A stretch of 8,115 nt of DNA from Rhodospirillales bacterium Alpha_05. Lineage in GTDB: Bacteria; Pseudomonadota; Alphaproteobacteria; Rhodospirillales; Rhodospirillaceae. The notes under the pieces were generated by a model. That model ran no database searches. It was given only the letters and a program-made list of their open reading frames with translations, and had not been told where the DNA came from. The position numbers were made by a program, and so were the translations under genes. The stretch is taken from assembly GCA_001603335.1 (NCBI GenBank), contig LUYR01000016.1, positions 1 to 8,115 on the forward strand. Reading direction: 5' to 3'. This document shows, piece after piece, positions 6,834 through 8,115 of the stretch. Position 1 is the first letter of the stretch. Each line of letters starts with the position of its first letter.

Positions 6834-7480
6834 GAGGCGGGGTCGTCGCCTTGCTGGTGGCGTCGATCCTCGTCGCGGCACCCGCTGCGGCGCAGGAGCA
6901 CGATGTCTTCCGCAGCGTTTCCTATCCCTCGCGCGACCTCTCGGCGCTGCCGCAATGGACCGATGCCCTGGCGCGAATCCGTGCGACGAGCGCCGCGCTT
7001 GTTGGCGGCGGCGAGCGGCCCGCGTGTCCCGGCTTGGCCGCAGCGGCATGGTGCGCCGAAATCGCCGCGGCAAAAAGCGCGGATCCCGAACAGCAATTGT
7101 TTCAAATCAATAGGTTCGTGAACGCGCTCGTCAAACCGCTTGAACACGACCTGCCGCCGCCCGGCGCACCTTGGCCGGGCCTCGACGACGCGCTCCAGGG
7201 GCGGGGCGGGCGTGTTGCCGCCGCACTCGCCAAGTATGTGTCGTTGCGCCAAGTCGGATTCCCGGCAGACGCGCTGCGCATCGTCGTCGGCGAAGACACG
7301 CTGCGCGGCAATCCGACGATCCTGGTGCTCGGGCGGGCAGGGGGGCGCGACCTGATCCTCGCCTCCGGCTCCGATTCCGTGCGCGACGCCGACCAGGCCC
7401 GCAACTTGCGACCGTTCTATTCCTTCAATGAAACCACGCTGTGGCTGCATGTGCCACAGGCGCAGGAGATTTCGCCATGA
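6830..7480 (+). CDS. Periplasmic LapG-family (BTLCP, transglutaminase-like) protein lacking the catalytic triad: probable pseudoprotease
   Basis: This 216-residue protein has a signal peptide (hydrophobic 5-17, likely cleavage after APAAA near residue 21) and should be periplasmic. Many anchor points of the bacterial transglutaminase-like cysteine peptidase family, which includes LapG, are recognisable: the WTDAL helix (43-47), QINRFVN (92-98), AKYVSLRQVGFP (134-145), LRIVV (149-153), and the end LRPFYSFN...LWLH (193-207). The active site is not kept. In place of GDCED there is GGRVA (126-130), so Arg128 takes the Cys place. The His-x-Val-Leu segment reads PTILVL (162-167), and the Leu-Asp-Asn segment reads LILASGSD (175-182). 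Shifting the reading frame at the Cys site does not restore it, so this is not a sequencing slip. An inferred role is binding, rather than cutting, an adhesin or a membrane sensor. It overlaps both neighbours by 4 nt (ATGA). Family assignment is by recalled motifs only. Confidence 0.82.
   Translation: MRGGVVALLVASILVAAPAAAQEHDVFRSVSYPSRDLSALPQWTDALARIRATSAALVGGGERPACPGLAAAAWCAEIAAAKSADPEQQLFQINRFVNALVKPLEHDLPPPGAPWPGLDDALQGRGGRVAAALAKYVSLRQVGFPADALRIVVGEDTLRGNPTILVLGRAGGRDLILASGSDSVRDADQARNLRPFYSFNETTLWLHVPQAQEISP
7464..7469 (+). promoter_or_regulatory. Ribosome binding site fixing the start of the downstream sensor gene
   Basis: AGGAGA lies 7 nt before the ATG at 7477, inside the end of the LapG-family gene. 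It is the clearest Shine-Dalgarno sequence in the operon and supports this ATG, which overlaps the previous stop as ATGA. Confidence 0.7.
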
Positions 7481-8115
7481 TAACCGGTTTGCTCGGCCCC
7501 CTTCCGTCGCGCAACTCCGGGCGCTACGGCATCCGCTCGGTGATCGGCCTGCTCTTGGTTCTTGCGGTCGTCGGCTTCGGCATCGGTGAGGTGATCATCG
7601 CCCAGCGCGCCGACTCTATCCTCAGCGCCGCGCGGCATCGTGCCGAAGTGATCCTGCAGAATCGCGCCGACCTCATCCGGTCCTGGCTGCCGCGCTGGAT
7701 CGACGCCACCGCGCCGATGCGCGGCAACCCGATGATTCGGGTGTTCGCGGCGACCGCCGCGTCCGGTGCCACCGTCGACCCGGATCTGCTCGTCTATCTT
7801 CAGGGCGTGCTCGACGATTTCGCCAACCGCCGCGACGAAGTCGCCGCGGCCTACATGCTCGACGCCGAGGGGCGCGCCTTCCTCGCCTCGTCGCACGGGC
7901 CGAAGCTCGACGACGCCCGACGGCAGCAGGCCGAGGACGTAACCGCGACCGGCAAGCCGCGAATTGGGGCCCTGCGCCGGTCCGACAATGCCCTGGTCTA
8001 CGACGTGTTCATGCCGGTATTCCCCGAGCAGGCGGCTTCGCCCACGGCGGCGGCGCGCCCGATCGCGTCGCTGGTGCTGACGGTGCGTGCCGCGGCGGGG
8101 CTGGCGGAAGCCCTG
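7477..8115 (+). CDS. Membrane-anchored sensor protein with probable Cache-like periplasmic domain (3' truncated by window edge)
   Basis: The frame is open from 7477 to the window edge (213 codons, no stop). After a short cytosolic stretch with Arg residues, one transmembrane helix spans about residues 19-41 (IRSVIGLLLVLAVVGFGIG). A long extracytoplasmic region follows. YMLDAEGRAFLASS (126-139) resembles the strand-turn 'LD.dGr...S' core of double Cache sensor domains, and YDVFMPVF (about 178-185) resembles the later strand. The second membrane helix and the output domain lie beyond the window, so it could be a GGDEF/EAL protein, a histidine kinase or a chemoreceptor. In lap-type loci this position often holds a LapD-like c-di-GMP receptor, which makes a c-di-GMP output domain an appealing but unproven guess. 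The 4-nt overlap with the preceding gene shows it belongs to the operon. Confidence 0.75.
   Translation, partial: MITGLLGPLPSRNSGRYGIRSVIGLLLVLAVVGFGIGEVIIAQRADSILSAARHRAEVILQNRADLIRSWLPRWIDATAPMRGNPMIRVFAATAASGATVDPDLLVYLQGVLDDFANRRDEVAAAYMLDAEGRAFLASSHGPKLDDARRQQAEDVTATGKPRIGALRRSDNALVYDVFMPVFPEQAASPTAAARPIASLVLTVRAAAGLAEAL

Noticed and set aside
5337..7073. 578-codon open frame on the minus strand opposite the HlyD gene
   Set aside because: Composition is typical of antisense frames (Arg/Asp/His-rich). It is covered by the HlyD and LapG-family genes, which have clear motifs and coupled starts.
7196..7225. Frameshift that could hide a real GDCED catalytic Cys in the LapG-family gene
   Set aside because: The other two plus-strand frames across this stretch do not give Asp-Cys-Glu-Asp, and the frame is correct on both sides (LDDAL before, AKYVSLRQVG after), so the residues are truly replaced.
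1..8115. CRISPR arrays, insertion sequences or rRNA genes
   Set aside because: No regularly spaced direct repeats, transposase motifs, terminal inverted repeats or rRNA sequence were seen.

Overview
This GC-rich window looks like chromosomal DNA of an alphaproteobacterium, possibly Rhodospirillales. That placement is an inference from codon and GC style, the GabD-type enzyme, the VPLPA-CTERM anchor and the Lap/Lss-type secretion genes; no phylogenetic marker in the window settles it. It carries five protein genes and one tRNA gene that end inside the window, plus a sixth protein gene that runs off the right edge.

Layout. (1) Positions 1-1361, plus strand: the 3' part of a succinate-semialdehyde dehydrogenase (GabD type), cut by the left edge. 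(2) 1367-1398: a perfect 14-bp hairpin flanked by A and T runs, which serves as a shared terminator between convergent genes. (3) 1418-2545, minus strand: an exported 'choice-of-anchor A' protein with a signal peptide, Gly/Asn-rich repeats and a C-terminal VPLPA-type (PEP-CTERM-like) sorting signal. (4) 2546-2950: an AT-richer control region with a good sigma-54-type -24/-12 element reading into the anchor gene. Upstream of it lie three inverted repeats of the form GTGT...ACAC, spaced about 102 bp apart. (5) 2951-3038, minus strand: tRNA-Ser(UGA). (6) 3230-8115, plus strand: a tightly packed operon of at least four genes whose stops and starts overlap. They encode a type I secretion ABC transporter with a dead C39-like domain, a HlyD-family membrane fusion protein, a periplasmic LapG-family (BTLCP) protein, and a membrane-anchored protein with a probable Cache-like sensor region, cut by the right edge.

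How the genes work together. The operon resembles the lap/lss adhesin-secretion arrangement: LapB- and LapC-like exporter parts, then a LapG-family protein, then a membrane sensor in the place where a LapD-like c-di-GMP receptor would be expected. The most unusual point is that the LapG-family protein keeps the fold signature but has lost the catalytic Cys, His and Asp, so it looks like a pseudoprotease. The adhesin substrate and any active LapG are not in this window. The VPLPA-CTERM gene is a separate unit. Its sigma-54-like promoter and upstream palindromes fit enhancer-type control, as proposed for PrsK/PrsR in PEP-CTERM systems, although no such regulator is visible here.
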